The notes under the pieces are model-generated. The model was given only the letters and a program-made list of their open reading frames with translations, searched no databases and was not told the origin of the DNA. A stretch of DNA of 64,000 nucleotides from Flavobacteriales bacterium (GTDB lineage Bacteria; Bacteroidota; Bacteroidia; Flavobacteriales; Weeksellaceae). Where the stretch lies: the NCBI GenBank assembly GCA_020635515.1, contig JACJZS010000002.1:124001-188000 (forward strand). The letters run 5' to 3'. The position numbers were made by a program, and so were the translations under genes. Of the stretch, positions 52,161-62,480 are shown piece by piece (position 1 is the first letter of the stretch; every line of letters begins with the position of its first letter).

Positions 52161-52895
52161 CTACTCCTTATGATGATAGTAAAAGTGGTCTTTTAGTACT
52201 TTATCTATAAACTCTTTACTTGAAATATTCCCTTTTTTAGTTCCAGTAGTTTCTATTATCTTTTGTGAAAGTTTATTTATTAATTTATAATTCTTTTTGC
52301 TTACCGCTTCGTGAAATGCTTTTTTTATGATATTGATATCTTTATCCGTTAACTTAACTACTTCGGGATACGTAGGAATATACTCTTCTTCTTTTATTTC
52401 CTCTAAAACGGTTTGTTTGATGTCTATTTTTGACTTTAAACTAATCACACTTGTTCCTGCTGCAATATCGCCTAATCGTTGTGATTTTTTTGTAAATATA
52501 ATCGAAAGTAAACCTATACAACCTGAAAGCATATAAACATCTACCATACTCAAAACCCAACGAATAAAATACTCATAAACCGTTGCTCTAGAACCATCAA
52601 TTTTTATTACTTTGGTTTTCACTATCATTTTCCCAACAGTTTGTCCGCTATAAAGAATCTCCATAAAAAGCGGATAAAAAAATCCAGGAAGAAGAATTAA
52701 CGATACTACTCCCATAATCATCCAACCATCGTTAGAATAAAAAAGTCCTGCATAAAATAAAATTAAATACATGATAAACCAATAAACAAGAACTATAAAA
52801 TAATCAATCAACACAGCAAGAACCCTACTACCTACCGAAGCCAAACGATACTCTATATTTACATTTTGTGGAGTTTGTATCAGGAGTTTTTCCAT
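52161..52895 (-). CDS. RDD-domain membrane protein
   Basis: 244 residues. An N-terminal RDD domain has VNIEYRLASVGSRVLAVLIDYFIV (Arg-Asp-Asp positions at residues ~17-31) and LYSGQTVGKMIVKTKVI. There are three to four membrane helices, then a cytosolic Lys-rich tail of ~90 residues. Function in flavobacteria is unknown; some RDD proteins act as Na+/H+ antiporters. Convergent with mgtE with a 13-bp gap. Confidence 0.85.
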   Translation of the reverse strand: MEKLLIQTPQNVNIEYRLASVGSRVLAVLIDYFIVLVYWFIMYLILFYAGLFYSNDGWMIMGVVSLILLPGFFYPLFMEILYSGQTVGKMIVKTKVIKIDGSRATVYEYFIRWVLSMVDVYMLSGCIGLLSIIFTKKSQRLGDIAAGTSVISLKSKIDIKQTVLEEIKEEEYIPTYPEVVKLTDKDINIIKKAFHEAVSKKNYKLINKLSQKIIETTGTKKGNISSKEFIDKVLKDHFYYHHKE

Positions 52896-53184
52896 CTAGT
52901 AATAAAAAAGTTGTAATTGCAAACCTAAGAAATATATACCAAATTAATACCACGAATAAAAGAACGTAGATTCAACAGAATAAACATTCTCAAGATTAAA
53001 CAAAACCTAACTTCTTCTACAACAAATCTTATTGGCATTATTATTGACTATCTATAAGATTATTAAAAGTCATTATCTTTATTACTCTTGATTATCAATA
53101 GTTTGACTTAATTGATAATTAATTATTTATAATCAAAAATGACTTTATGACCTATTTTATGGTACAATATTTAATTTTAATTGT

Positions 53185-55590
53185 ATGAACTTAGACAATT
53201 TGTCATTTGAAACAATAGTATCCGACGAAGACGCTGATTTTATTCCTATTCTCAGTCAAGAAGATGAAAATAGAATTTTAAGTGAAGAATATCCAGAAGA
53301 TATGTCGATACTTCCACTTAGGAATGCAGTTCTTTTTCCTGGTGTTGTATTGCCTATAACTGCAGGAAGAGATATGTCAATTTCACTTCTTCAAGAAGCA
53401 AATAATAACAAAAAATCCATTGCTGTTTTTACACAAAAAGATACTTCTATAGAAAACCCAACCACCAAAGATTTACACGAAATTGGAACCGTTGCACGCA
53501 TTCTTAAACTACTAAAAATGCCCGATGGAAGTACAATGGCGGTTTTGCAAGGTACTCGAAAATGTAAATGGAACGAAATCACTCAAACAGAACCTTATTT
53601 CAAAGGAAAAATTGAGATGATTGACGATCCAAAAATAAAACGAAAAACCAAAGAATTCTCCGCTCTAATGGAAAGTATTAGAGATACGTCCATAAAAATC
53701 ATTCATGAGAATCCAGCAATTCCAAGCGAAGCGACATTTGCAATCAAAAACATAGAAGGAGATTCTTTTATGGTAAACTTTGCTGCTTCTAACTTACAAC
53801 TTTCCACGGGAGAAAAGCAAAAACTACTTGAAATAAATACCTTGCAAAAAAGAGCAATGGAAATTTTACGATTGCTTGACGTTGAACTTCAAAAATTACA
53901 ATTAAAGAACAATATTCAATCAAAAGTTCGTAATGATTTAGATCAACAGCAACGTGAGTATTTTTTACATCAACAAATGAAAACCATTCAAGAGGAATTA
54001 GGTGGAGTTTCTTATGAAGCAGATGTAGAAGAAATGCAAGAACGTGCAAAAAAGAAAAAGTGGAATCCTGATACAAAAAAACATTTCGATAAAGAAATCA
54101 CTCGACTTCTTCGCCTAAATCCACAAGCTCCTGACTATTCGGTTCAGAGGAATTATTTAGAACTAATGCTTGAACTTCCTTGGGAAAAATTCTCAAAAGA
54201 TAATTTTGATTTAAAACACGCAGAGAAAGTCTTAAATAAAGACCACTATGGTATGGAAGATGTAAAGGAACGCATCTTGGAATACCTTGCCGTTTTAAAA
54301 CTAAAAGGAAATATGAAGTCGCCTATTATCTGTTTGCATGGACCTCCTGGAGTAGGAAAAACATCATTAGGAAAATCAATCGCGGAAGCTCTTGGGCGAG
54401 AATACATTCGAATTTCTTTGGGTGGTTTGCATGATGAATCAGAAATACGAGGACATAGAAAAACATACATTGGCTCTATGCCAGGAAGAATTATTAATTC
54501 TGTAAAAAAAGCAGGAACCTCAAATCCTGTGTTTGTTCTAGATGAAATTGATAAACTTGGTAGAAGTTCGCATGGAGATCCTTCTTCTGCTCTATTAGAA
54601 GTTCTTGATCCTGAACAAAATAATAATTTCCACGATAATTATTTAGAAATCGGATATGATTTGTCTAAAGTTTTATTTGTAGCTACTACCAACTCATTAA
54701 ACACAATCCAACCTGCACTATTAGATAGAATGGAAATCATCAATCTTTCGGGTTATACAATAGAAGAAAAAGTAGAAATTGCAAAAAAACACTTGATTCC
54801 AAAACAAATAAAAGAACATGGATTAAATCGAAATGATATATCCATAGGGAAAAAAGAAATTGAATTTGTGGTTTCAGGATATACACGTGAATCAGGTGTT
54901 CGTTCACTAGATAAAAAAATAGCAAAAATCATTCGTCATTATGCTCTTTTTATTGCAAAAGAAGAGGAATACACAAAAAAAGTAACCGAAGAAAAAATTA
55001 TAGAAATTCTTGGTGCTTCTAGACCAAATGATAAAGCAGAAAAATTCTCTACATCAGGTGTAGTTACAGGATTAGCTTGGACACAAGTTGGTGGAGATAT
55101 TTTATTTATAGAAAGTGTATTGAGTGATGGCGATGGAAAACTTTCGATTACAGGAAATTTAGGAACTGTAATGAAAGAATCTGCTACAATTGCTTTAGAG
55201 TACATTAAATCCAATTATACTCAATTTGGAATTGATTTAGAAAAGGTAAAAAAATCAAATATTCATATTCACGTACCAGAAGGTGCGACTCCTAAAGATG
55301 GACCTTCTGCAGGAATTACGATGCTCACTTCTATGGTTTCTAGCTTTACCAATAAAATCGTTCGTTCTGATATTGCTATGACAGGAGAAATTACCTTGCG
55401 AGGAAAAGTCCTTCCTGTTGGTGGCATAAAAGAAAAAATACTTGCTGCAAAACGTGCTGGAATTAAAGAAATTATTCTTTGTGAAGAAAACAAAAAAGAC
55501 ATCGATGAAATTAAAGAAGAATACCTAAAAGGTTTAAAATTTCATTATGTTTCAAAAATGGAAGAGGTAATAAAAATTGCTTTGAGGTAA
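53185..55590 (+). CDS. lon: Lon ATP-dependent protease
   Basis: Cytosolic AAA+ protease for damaged and regulatory proteins. The N-terminal LAN domain (SILPLRNAVLFPGVVLPI) spans ~45-250. The AAA module has Walker A CLHGPPGVGKTSLGKS near 386 and Walker B VFVLDEIDKLG. The protease domain has catalytic Ser near 707 in PKDGPSAGITM and the Lys in GGIKEKILAAKRAG. 801 residues, complete. A strong terminator follows. Confidence 0.97.
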   Translation: MNLDNLSFETIVSDEDADFIPILSQEDENRILSEEYPEDMSILPLRNAVLFPGVVLPITAGRDMSISLLQEANNNKKSIAVFTQKDTSIENPTTKDLHEIGTVARILKLLKMPDGSTMAVLQGTRKCKWNEITQTEPYFKGKIEMIDDPKIKRKTKEFSALMESIRDTSIKIIHENPAIPSEATFAIKNIEGDSFMVNFAASNLQLSTGEKQKLLEINTLQKRAMEILRLLDVELQKLQLKNNIQSKVRNDLDQQQREYFLHQQMKTIQEELGGVSYEADVEEMQERAKKKKWNPDTKKHFDKEITRLLRLNPQAPDYSVQRNYLELMLELPWEKFSKDNFDLKHAEKVLNKDHYGMEDVKERILEYLAVLKLKGNMKSPIICLHGPPGVGKTSLGKSIAEALGREYIRISLGGLHDESEIRGHRKTYIGSMPGRIINSVKKAGTSNPVFVLDEIDKLGRSSHGDPSSALLEVLDPEQNNNFHDNYLEIGYDLSKVLFVATTNSLNTIQPALLDRMEIINLSGYTIEEKVEIAKKHLIPKQIKEHGLNRNDISIGKKEIEFVVSGYTRESGVRSLDKKIAKIIRHYALFIAKEEEYTKKVTEEKIIEILGASRPNDKAEKFSTSGVVTGLAWTQVGGDILFIESVLSDGDGKLSITGNLGTVMKESATIALEYIKSNYTQFGIDLEKVKKSNIHIHVPEGATPKDGPSAGITMLTSMVSSFTNKIVRSDIAMTGEITLRGKVLPVGGIKEKILAAKRAGIKEIILCEENKKDIDEIKEEYLKGLKFHYVSKMEEVIKIALR

Positions 55591-55607
55591 TTTCAACTTA
55601 AAGCAAA

Positions 55608-55646
55608 AAAAAAGGTAATGCTTGTGAGGAGCATTACCTTTTTTAA
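55608..55646. terminator. lon terminator (bidirectional)
   Basis: Stem GGTAATGCT / AGCATTACC extended by A/T pairs, 7-base loop, A9 on the left and T6 on the right; serves lon and the convergent phosphate transporter gene. Confidence 0.92.
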
Positions 55647-55667
55647 TTCTGAAATATACATTATTTT

Positions 55668-58121
55668 TTAACTCGTAGTAATCACACTTTTTTCTTCTGA
55701 AATTCTCTTGAATGTGTCAATAAATTTATAACTAATATTTACTACATTTTTAGTTTCTAATAGAATAGCAAACATCAAGTTTGAGTTTTTATATCCAAAT
55801 TTCTTTTCAGAAATTCCATCGGCTTGCAAATCTATTGCACTTTCTACGATGGTAAGAATTTTATCCTTTAACTCAGTGATTGCTTCAGTTGTTTCAAACT
55901 CTTGAGAAGATACAATATGTTTTAACTCTTTAAAGTAATGATGCATTAATTCTTCCAACTCTTTAGTTATCTCTATCTGAGGAACAATAAGTGGTTTATG
56001 TGAGTTTTCTACATGTAAAATTATAGGATGTACCAATAAATCAAGTGATTGTATATTATCCGTCATTATATCATTCAAAACGATATATATCTGAGCTGAT
56101 TTATCTTTCTGATATTTGGATTTTTTTAGAATTTTAAAAACATTAGAACGTGTATTAGAATAGGTTCCTTTTAAGTCTTTGAGTATTTTTTTCGATTTAT
56201 TTAAAAGGTTTAAGTCCTCGTTTAAAAGACCATTTAAAGATAAATCATAAACTGTAGAAATATCGAATATGGTATCTGAAATCTGAACCGAACTTTTGTT
56301 AATGACATCTGCTTTTATAAAAGAAACTTCTTCAATTTTGGCTTTACTTTCTTCTCTTTCTTTTATTTTGTTTTTATTTTGAATTGATGTTTTTGCAATT
56401 ATAAACACAACAACAGCTATCATAAAAAGCAATCCATAAATTCCAAAAGATATAATGATAAGAGCTGTAATTCCTCCACCAACAAATGCTCCTAATCCCG
56501 TTAAAAACCAACTACTAATTACGTTTATAACTCCTGCTATTCTATATACTGCGGTTTCTCTTCCCCACGCTCTATCTGCAAGCGAGGTTCCCATTGCTAC
56601 CATAAAAGTAACGTATGTGGTAGATAATGGAAGTTTTAAATCGGTTCCTATAGCAATAAGTATACTGGCAATCGTTAAGTTGGCAGATGCACGTACCAAA
56701 TCAAAATGGACATCTTCTTTTGCATCTACTAGTGGTATAAATCTAGATTTTATTCTATTATTAAGTGATGTAGGAATCAATACACCTATTTTCTCATTGA
56801 TAAAAATACTTGTTTTTACGATTCCTTTAGATAATTTATTTGCAGCGAAACGCTCCTCTCCTTCTCCTTGTGATGCTAGTTTTAATTCTGTTTCTGTCAC
56901 ATTTCTTGCTTTCTTAGAAAACCATAAGGTAGCTGTCATTAGAATCCCTGCAATTACTAAAAATGTATATGGTGTTTGCATCGGAAACTTAAGTCCTATC
57001 ATGGAAAATGTTTCAGGGTTTTGACCTCCCATTAAATCGTATATTTCCATCGACTGAATAGCAGTAACAGGAATACCAATAAAGTTAATCAAATCGTTAC
57101 CAGCAAATGCCATCGCCATACAAAATGTTCCTGCGAAAATCACTAAACGTAGTATATTTATCTTTAATGAATTCAAGATAGAAAATACGATAATCCAAAA
57201 TAATAATAAACCTCCCAGTACAGGAAGTATGTTTGATTTTACATAATCAACAAATTCTTTTATTTTTTTGGAACCATAGAAAGTAGCATAAACCATCTCA
57301 TTTTTATCTTTTTTTGATGGTTTTAATTCATAAACAGTCGTTTTATCTTCCTTAGTTATTGCTACTGTATTCTCGTTAGCTCTATCAACTTTATATACAT
57401 CAGAATTGATATTATCCAAGTAATACTTCATTTCTGATTTAGTTACTTCTACAGAAGAATAAGACGACTTTAAACCTTTATAAACAAGATAATACGACAT
57501 AGAAGTTACCGCAAGAGCTGCCCAAATAACTCCTACTACTTTCATATTTCTTTGGTAATTAAATGTAAATAATATCCTAGAAATATACTGAACTACTGCT
57601 CCAATAATAAAAGCAATAAGAACGGAAATAAATATACTAAATATAATTTCTGTCGTTTTATCCCAATTCAAATACGACTTCATATCTGAATTAAGCAGAT
57701 AATTAAGCGGTTCATTATTCTGAATTACCTTGTATGCAGAAATAATAAATGCAGCTCCTAGCATTTCAAATACCAACGAAACTGTTGTTGAAGTAGGAAT
57801 TCCTATGGTATTAAAAAAATCCAGTAAAATTACGTCGGTAATCATTACTGCTACAAAGATAATGACCACTTCATAGAGCGAGAAATAATCTGGATTTATG
57901 ATTCCTTTTCTAGCAATTTCCATCATTCCCGCAGAAGAAAGTGCTCCTACAAAAATCCCCACAGATGCAACTGTCATTATGGTTCTAAAGCTTGCAACTT
58001 GCGAACCAATAGCAGAGTTTAAAAAATTAACTGCATCGTTACTAACACCTACTATTATATCTCCAACTGCCAATACTACCAGTACTATTATCGCTATAAG
58101 TAAAAAAGTTTCTATTCCCAT
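55668..58121 (-). CDS. PiT phosphate transporter fused to a PhoU-like domain
   Basis: 817-residue inner-membrane phosphate transporter. The N-terminal PiT signature GVSNDAVNFLNSAIGSQV and the second repeat FAGNDLINFIGIPVTAIQ mark the two halves. LPLSTTYVTFMVAMGTSLADRAW is another conserved part. The C-terminal ~190 residues (from about 610) are soluble, helical and Lys/Glu-rich like PhoU (LEELMHHYFKELKHIVSS). Longer than classic Pit (~500 aa), but this fusion is common in Bacteroidetes as far as I recall. Probably constitutive, low-affinity uptake. Confidence 0.88.
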   Translation of the reverse strand: MGIETFLLIAIIVLVVLAVGDIIVGVSNDAVNFLNSAIGSQVASFRTIMTVASVGIFVGALSSAGMMEIARKGIINPDYFSLYEVVIIFVAVMITDVILLDFFNTIGIPTSTTVSLVFEMLGAAFIISAYKVIQNNEPLNYLLNSDMKSYLNWDKTTEIIFSIFISVLIAFIIGAVVQYISRILFTFNYQRNMKVVGVIWAALAVTSMSYYLVYKGLKSSYSSVEVTKSEMKYYLDNINSDVYKVDRANENTVAITKEDKTTVYELKPSKKDKNEMVYATFYGSKKIKEFVDYVKSNILPVLGGLLLFWIIVFSILNSLKINILRLVIFAGTFCMAMAFAGNDLINFIGIPVTAIQSMEIYDLMGGQNPETFSMIGLKFPMQTPYTFLVIAGILMTATLWFSKKARNVTETELKLASQGEGEERFAANKLSKGIVKTSIFINEKIGVLIPTSLNNRIKSRFIPLVDAKEDVHFDLVRASANLTIASILIAIGTDLKLPLSTTYVTFMVAMGTSLADRAWGRETAVYRIAGVINVISSWFLTGLGAFVGGGITALIIISFGIYGLLFMIAVVVFIIAKTSIQNKNKIKEREESKAKIEEVSFIKADVINKSSVQISDTIFDISTVYDLSLNGLLNEDLNLLNKSKKILKDLKGTYSNTRSNVFKILKKSKYQKDKSAQIYIVLNDIMTDNIQSLDLLVHPIILHVENSHKPLIVPQIEITKELEELMHHYFKELKHIVSSQEFETTEAITELKDKILTIVESAIDLQADGISEKKFGYKNSNLMFAILLETKNVVNISYKFIDTFKRISEEKSVITTS

Positions 58122-58180
58122 AGTGTAAAAATTCAGTACAAAAGTCCTTTTTTTAATGTTAATACAGTATTAAATCTAAC

Positions 58181-59680
58181 TTAGTGATTTTTATCATTTT
58201 TTCTCTTTAGTAAGGAAAAGATTCCTAAATAAAATAAAGTAAATAATGCTCCAAAAAGAATATTTAAAAAACCTAAATCAAAATCATGATGATTTTTCAT
58301 GTATTCCACTAAAAAATACGTTGTAATTGGTGCCAATACACAAGCGAATGGAGTTGAAATATCCCATATTTTCACTTTCGTTAGAATTCCTAAAAAGAAA
58401 AGTGCCAGTAAAGGAGAATAGGTATATCCTGCTGTACTAAAAATTAAATTAATTACGTTGCTTCCTGCAAAAGAAAATACAAATACAATAAAAAATAGAA
58501 AAATACTAAATCCGATATGTACTTTGTGACGAACTTTTACATTTAATTCTTTTTTATCCATTCCTAAAAAATCGTAACAAAAAGAAGTTGTAAGAGAAGC
58601 CAAAGCAGAATCTGCACTCGAAAAAGCTGCCGCTAAAATCCCAAGCACAAAAAGTACTGTTGTTGTTGCTCCAAACTGAGCATGAGTTACTGCCAAGAAC
58701 GGGAAAACTCTATCTGTTATTACTTTTCCATCTCTCATTGGTAAACTTTCTGATATTCCTGCATAGTCAATATATAAAAACAGCATCATTCCTAGAAACA
58801 AAAAGAAAAACTGAGCAATCGCTACAGAAATACTAAACATTAACGTGTTTTTCTGTGCGTCTTTTACATTTTTAATCGTTAAACTTTTCTGCATCATGTT
58901 TTGGTCGAGTCCCATCATTGCTATTGCAATTAATATTCCTGATAAAAACTTCTTACCGAAATAATCCCCTGACGCAAAATCTAAATTGATAAACTTAGTA
59001 TATCCTTTTTCTGCACCTAATGAAAATGCTTCTGCTACCGAAATATCCATTTTATTAAAAATAGTATAAATCACAAAAATTGCCGTTAAAAGCAAAAACG
59101 TCGTTTGAAACATATCTGTCCAAACTATTGTTTTAATCCCTGATTTATAGGTATATAGAAAAATTAAAGCTATAAAAATAAACGCTAAAATCCAAAGAGG
59201 AACAAGCGAATCATCAGAAAAATACATTCCTACTTCTCCACTAAAAAGTTCTCGCAAAACAATTACAGCTAAAAGCATTCTAAGTGCTGCTCCAAACGAT
59301 TGAGAAAGTATAAAAACCAAAGCTCCTGTTTTATACGAATAAAATCCAAATCTTCGTTCGAGATAAGAATATATAGAAACTAAATTATATCTGTAATACA
59401 AAGGGATTAATACAAAAGTAATAATTAAATATCCTACAATATTCCCTAAAATAAACTGTCCGAAATAAAATCCATTGGAATATACATTCCCAGGTAAAGA
59501 TACAAAAGTGACTCCTGAAAGAGCTGCACCTATCATTCCATAAGCTACTACTAACCAAGGAGATTTTTTGTTTCCTGTAAAAAAAGTACTCGAATCCGAT
59601 TGCTTAGAAGTGAGATAAGAAATTAATAATAGAACTAGAAAATATACTATTATAATGGAAAGTATCGTAAAGAAGCTCAT
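58181..59680 (-). CDS. sodium:solute symporter (SSS family)
   Basis: 499 residues with ~13 helices. SALSGVTFVSLPGNVYSNGF, FGAALRMLLAVIVL and FSSADSALASLTTSFCYDF (the Na+-site helix) are characteristic of the SSS family, which imports sugars, amino acids or organic acids with Na+. Substrate is not inferable. A minus-strand element TATATTTG lies at 59701-59708, adjacent to the plus-strand recR element. Confidence 0.9.
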   Translation of the reverse strand: MSFFTILSIIIVYFLVLLLISYLTSKQSDSSTFFTGNKKSPWLVVAYGMIGAALSGVTFVSLPGNVYSNGFYFGQFILGNIVGYLIITFVLIPLYYRYNLVSIYSYLERRFGFYSYKTGALVFILSQSFGAALRMLLAVIVLRELFSGEVGMYFSDDSLVPLWILAFIFIALIFLYTYKSGIKTIVWTDMFQTTFLLLTAIFVIYTIFNKMDISVAEAFSLGAEKGYTKFINLDFASGDYFGKKFLSGILIAIAMMGLDQNMMQKSLTIKNVKDAQKNTLMFSISVAIAQFFFLFLGMMLFLYIDYAGISESLPMRDGKVITDRVFPFLAVTHAQFGATTTVLFVLGILAAAFSSADSALASLTTSFCYDFLGMDKKELNVKVRHKVHIGFSIFLFFIVFVFSFAGSNVINLIFSTAGYTYSPLLALFFLGILTKVKIWDISTPFACVLAPITTYFLVEYMKNHHDFDLGFLNILFGALFTLFYLGIFSLLKRKNDKNH

Positions 59681-59700
59681 AAAAGTTGCATAATTGGTTG

Positions 59701-59717
59701 CAAATATAGTAATTTTG
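59701..59717. promoter_or_regulatory. back-to-back -7 elements of the symporter and recR
   Basis: Minus-strand TATATTTG at 59708-59701 and plus-strand TAATTTTG at 59710-59717, one base apart. The recR ATG is only 5 bp after its element, predicting a leaderless mRNA. Confidence 0.5.
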
Positions 59718-59722
59718 TAAGA

Positions 59723-60331
59723 ATGAATTCACCAAGCAAAGTCTTAGATCATGCCGTTGATAATATTGCACAACTCCCTGGAATAGGAAGACGAAGTGCA
59801 TTACGTTTAGCTCTTCATTTATTGCATACTCCAAAATCTAAAGGCGAAAATCTTGCAGAATCAATCAAAAATTTAGTTCAAAATATAAAGTATTGTAAAA
59901 AATGTCATTCCATTTCAGATAAAGAAATATGTTCTGTTTGTGTTAATCCTAATAGAAATAAATCAATTATTTGCGTGGTAGAAGACATTAGAGATGTTAT
60001 GGCGATAGAAAATACCAATCATTTCAATGGAGTTTATCATGTCTTAGGTGGAATCATCTCTCCTATCGAAGGCGTTTCTCCTACTGATTTAAACATAGAT
60101 TCGCTTATCAATCGAGTGGAAAAAGATAATGTAGAAGAAATAATATTTGCTCTAAGTGCCACAATGGAAGGAGATACAACTACTTTTTACATTCATAAAA
60201 AACTCAAAGATAAGAACTTAAAAATATCTTCGATAGCAAGAGGAATTGGTATTGGGGAAGAAATTGAATACATAGACGAATTAACACTTGCTCGTTCCAT
60301 TATTAATCGTGTGCCATATTCTGTAGTATAA
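59723..60331 (+). CDS. recR: recombination protein RecR
   Basis: RecFOR pathway protein that helps load RecA on gapped DNA. N-terminal helix-hairpin-helix (LPGIGRRSALRLALHLL), a Cys4 zinc finger at residues 58, 61, 70 and 73, then a Toprim domain (ICVVEDIRDVMAIEN, LGGIISPIEGVSPTDL). 202 residues, complete. Its stop overlaps the start of the next gene by one base. Confidence 0.96.
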   Translation: MNSPSKVLDHAVDNIAQLPGIGRRSALRLALHLLHTPKSKGENLAESIKNLVQNIKYCKKCHSISDKEICSVCVNPNRNKSIICVVEDIRDVMAIENTNHFNGVYHVLGGIISPIEGVSPTDLNIDSLINRVEKDNVEEIIFALSATMEGDTTTFYIHKKLKDKNLKISSIARGIGIGEEIEYIDELTLARSIINRVPYSVV

Positions 60332-61182
60332 TGAAGCTATCTATAATCATAGTTCATTATCGTGTAAAAAAACTTCTAGAAGAATGTTTAACTAGTATTC
60401 TAGCAAATAAAACATCTTTTGATTACGAAATCATAGTCATTGATAATGATTCTAATGATAACAGTCAAAACTATATTACTTCACAATTCCCAACGGTAAA
60501 TTGGATTCAAAATAAAGAAAATATTGGTTTTTCTAAAGCAAACAATAAGGCTTCTGAGATTGCAAACGGAGAATTTATTTTATTTCTAAATCCTGACACT
60601 TTATTACCTAATACTATTTTGCAAGAAATAATTGATTTTGCAGAAAAACAAAAAAAAATTGGTTGCCTTGGAGTTCGCATGACAAATAAAAATGGGATTT
60701 TTCATCAAGAGTCAAAAAGAAATATTCCTAATCCTTACAATACATTCAAAAAATTATACACTACTATACTTAGAAAAAACGTTCCTCCTACCAAAGGATA
60801 TTATTTTACAGAATTAGATGAATTTTCCGTAGGAAAAGTTCCAATCCTTACAGGAGCTTTTTTATTAATGAAGAAAGAAGATTTTTATAAAGTTGGAGAA
60901 TTTGATTCCAACTATTTTATGTATGGAGAAGACATAGATTTATGCTATTCCTTCATTAGAAACGGGTATACTAATTTCTACTACGGAAAACAAACAATTA
61001 TACATTACAAAGGAGAAAGTACATTAAAGGACAAAACCTACTACAAAAACTTCTTTAAAGCAATGGAAATTTTCGTTAGAAAATATTATTCTCACAAAAA
61101 TATCTTTATTTATCTACTTCTACAGCTAGGACTTAAAGTTAGGTATTGGATTGCTCTGCTTTTATATTACCTAAAAAAATAA
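60331..61182 (+). CDS. family 2 glycosyltransferase
   Basis: 283 residues, GT-A fold. It begins MKLSIIIVHYRVKKLLEECL; EIIVIDNDSNDNSQNYI and ENIGFSKANNKASE bind the nucleotide sugar, and LFLNPDTLLP supplies the D-x-D-like metal site. FMYGEDIDLCYSFIRNGY is typical of rhamnosyl-type GT2 enzymes. It makes a surface glycan bond of unknown type. Coupled to recR by a TAATG overlap. Confidence 0.9.
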   Translation: MKLSIIIVHYRVKKLLEECLTSILANKTSFDYEIIVIDNDSNDNSQNYITSQFPTVNWIQNKENIGFSKANNKASEIANGEFILFLNPDTLLPNTILQEIIDFAEKQKKIGCLGVRMTNKNGIFHQESKRNIPNPYNTFKKLYTTILRKNVPPTKGYYFTELDEFSVGKVPILTGAFLLMKKEDFYKVGEFDSNYFMYGEDIDLCYSFIRNGYTNFYYGKQTIIHYKGESTLKDKTYYKNFFKAMEIFVRKYYSHKNIFIYLLLQLGLKVRYWIALLLYYLKK

Positions 61183-61224
61183 CTTGGTTATTATCTAATT
61201 CAAAAACATCAATTTGATAATGGT

Positions 61225-62469
61225 TTAATTATTCTCTACAATCTTATACAATTTATCAGACGGACGAACTCTAAAATCAATAGGAAAAGTTAATACATCT
61301 CCTTTTTTTGCTGTTTTTGCTTCTACATCATCTACCATCATACTTTCTAAGATAATCTCTTGCGAACCTGTGGTCGGACCTTGAATTAAAATCCTGTCGT
61401 TTACATTTACGTCGTATGCTTCTACCTCGAATTCAGCAATTTGTGTTTTAGGATAATAATGTCTTCCTTTTGCCACGTATACCTTCTTCTGTTTCGCATT
61501 ATTTCCAGGATTATCTGACCACTCTCCCAACTTCTGACCTAAATAATATCCGCTCCAAAAACCTCGATTATAAACCGTTTCCAAGCACTTCATCCAATCA
61601 TCAATTTTCTCTTTAGTATACGTTCCTTCTGCAACCGAATCAATTGCTTCTCTGTAACACTTTACTACAGTTGCTACATATTCAGGAGCTCTACCTCTAC
61701 CTTCTATTTTTAGTACTTTTACTCCCGCATTGATTACTTGATCCAAAAAATTAATGGTACACAAATCTTTAGGCGACATCATGTACTCATTGTCAAGTTC
61801 TATTTCAAAACCAGACTCTTGGTCTATTACCGTATACTTTTTTCTACAATTTTGTTTACAAGCACCTCTATTTGCAGAAGAATTATGAGAATGTAAGCTT
61901 AAATAACATTTTCCAGAAACCGCCATACACAAGGCTCCATGTCCAAAAATTTCGAGCTCTACCAATCTTCCAGAAGGTCCTTTTATTTCGTCTTTTTCTA
62001 TTTGTTTAGAAATTTTTTCAACTTGACTTAAACTTAATTCCCTACTCAAAACCATAGTATCCGCAAACATGGAATAAAATTCTACCGTTTCTATATTCGT
62101 AATGTTAATTTGTGTTGAGATATGAATTTCTACTCCAACTTTTCGAGCATAATTTATAACTGCCTGATCCATAGCTATAACTGCCGTTATATCATGTTTT
62201 TTCGCTTCATCAATCAAACTTCTAATGATTGATAAATCGTGATCGTAGATAATGGTATTTAACGTTAAATAAGTTCTAACATTTTTCTCCTTACATCTTC
62301 TTGAAATTTCTTCTAAATCATTGATTGTGAAATTTATACTCGCTCTAGCTCGCATATTTAATTGTTCTACACCAAAATAAACGGAATCACACCCGTTATC
62401 TAATGCAGCTTGTAATGATTCAAAATTCCCCGCAGGAGCCATTAATTCTATCTTTCCACTTTGAGTCAT
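61225..62469 (-). CDS. trhP: peptidase U32 family protein (tRNA hydroxylation, TrhP/YegQ-like)
   Basis: 414 residues. IELMAPAGNFESLQAALDNG at the start, FGHGALCMAVSGKCYLS, and NRGACKQNCRKKY supply the conserved cysteines that hold a 4Fe-4S cluster in this family. The C-terminal beta domain ends in VRPSDKLYKIV. E. coli YegQ/TrhP makes 5-hydroxyuridine in tRNA from prephenate; the same role is likely here. It lies 11 bp after metK in the same direction. Confidence 0.85.
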   Translation of the reverse strand: MTQSGKIELMAPAGNFESLQAALDNGCDSVYFGVEQLNMRARASINFTINDLEEISRRCKEKNVRTYLTLNTIIYDHDLSIIRSLIDEAKKHDITAVIAMDQAVINYARKVGVEIHISTQINITNIETVEFYSMFADTMVLSRELSLSQVEKISKQIEKDEIKGPSGRLVELEIFGHGALCMAVSGKCYLSLHSHNSSANRGACKQNCRKKYTVIDQESGFEIELDNEYMMSPKDLCTINFLDQVINAGVKVLKIEGRGRAPEYVATVVKCYREAIDSVAEGTYTKEKIDDWMKCLETVYNRGFWSGYYLGQKLGEWSDNPGNNAKQKKVYVAKGRHYYPKTQIAEFEVEAYDVNVNDRILIQGPTTGSQEIILESMMVDDVEAKTAKKGDVLTFPIDFRVRPSDKLYKIVENN

Positions 62470-62480
62470 AAACTCTAATT

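Noticed and set aside
52896..53184. Repeated TTGATTATCAAT-like stretches upstream of lon as an operator or CRISPR-like array
   Set aside because: Only loosely similar AT-rich words with irregular spacing; no consistent dyad or repeat unit.
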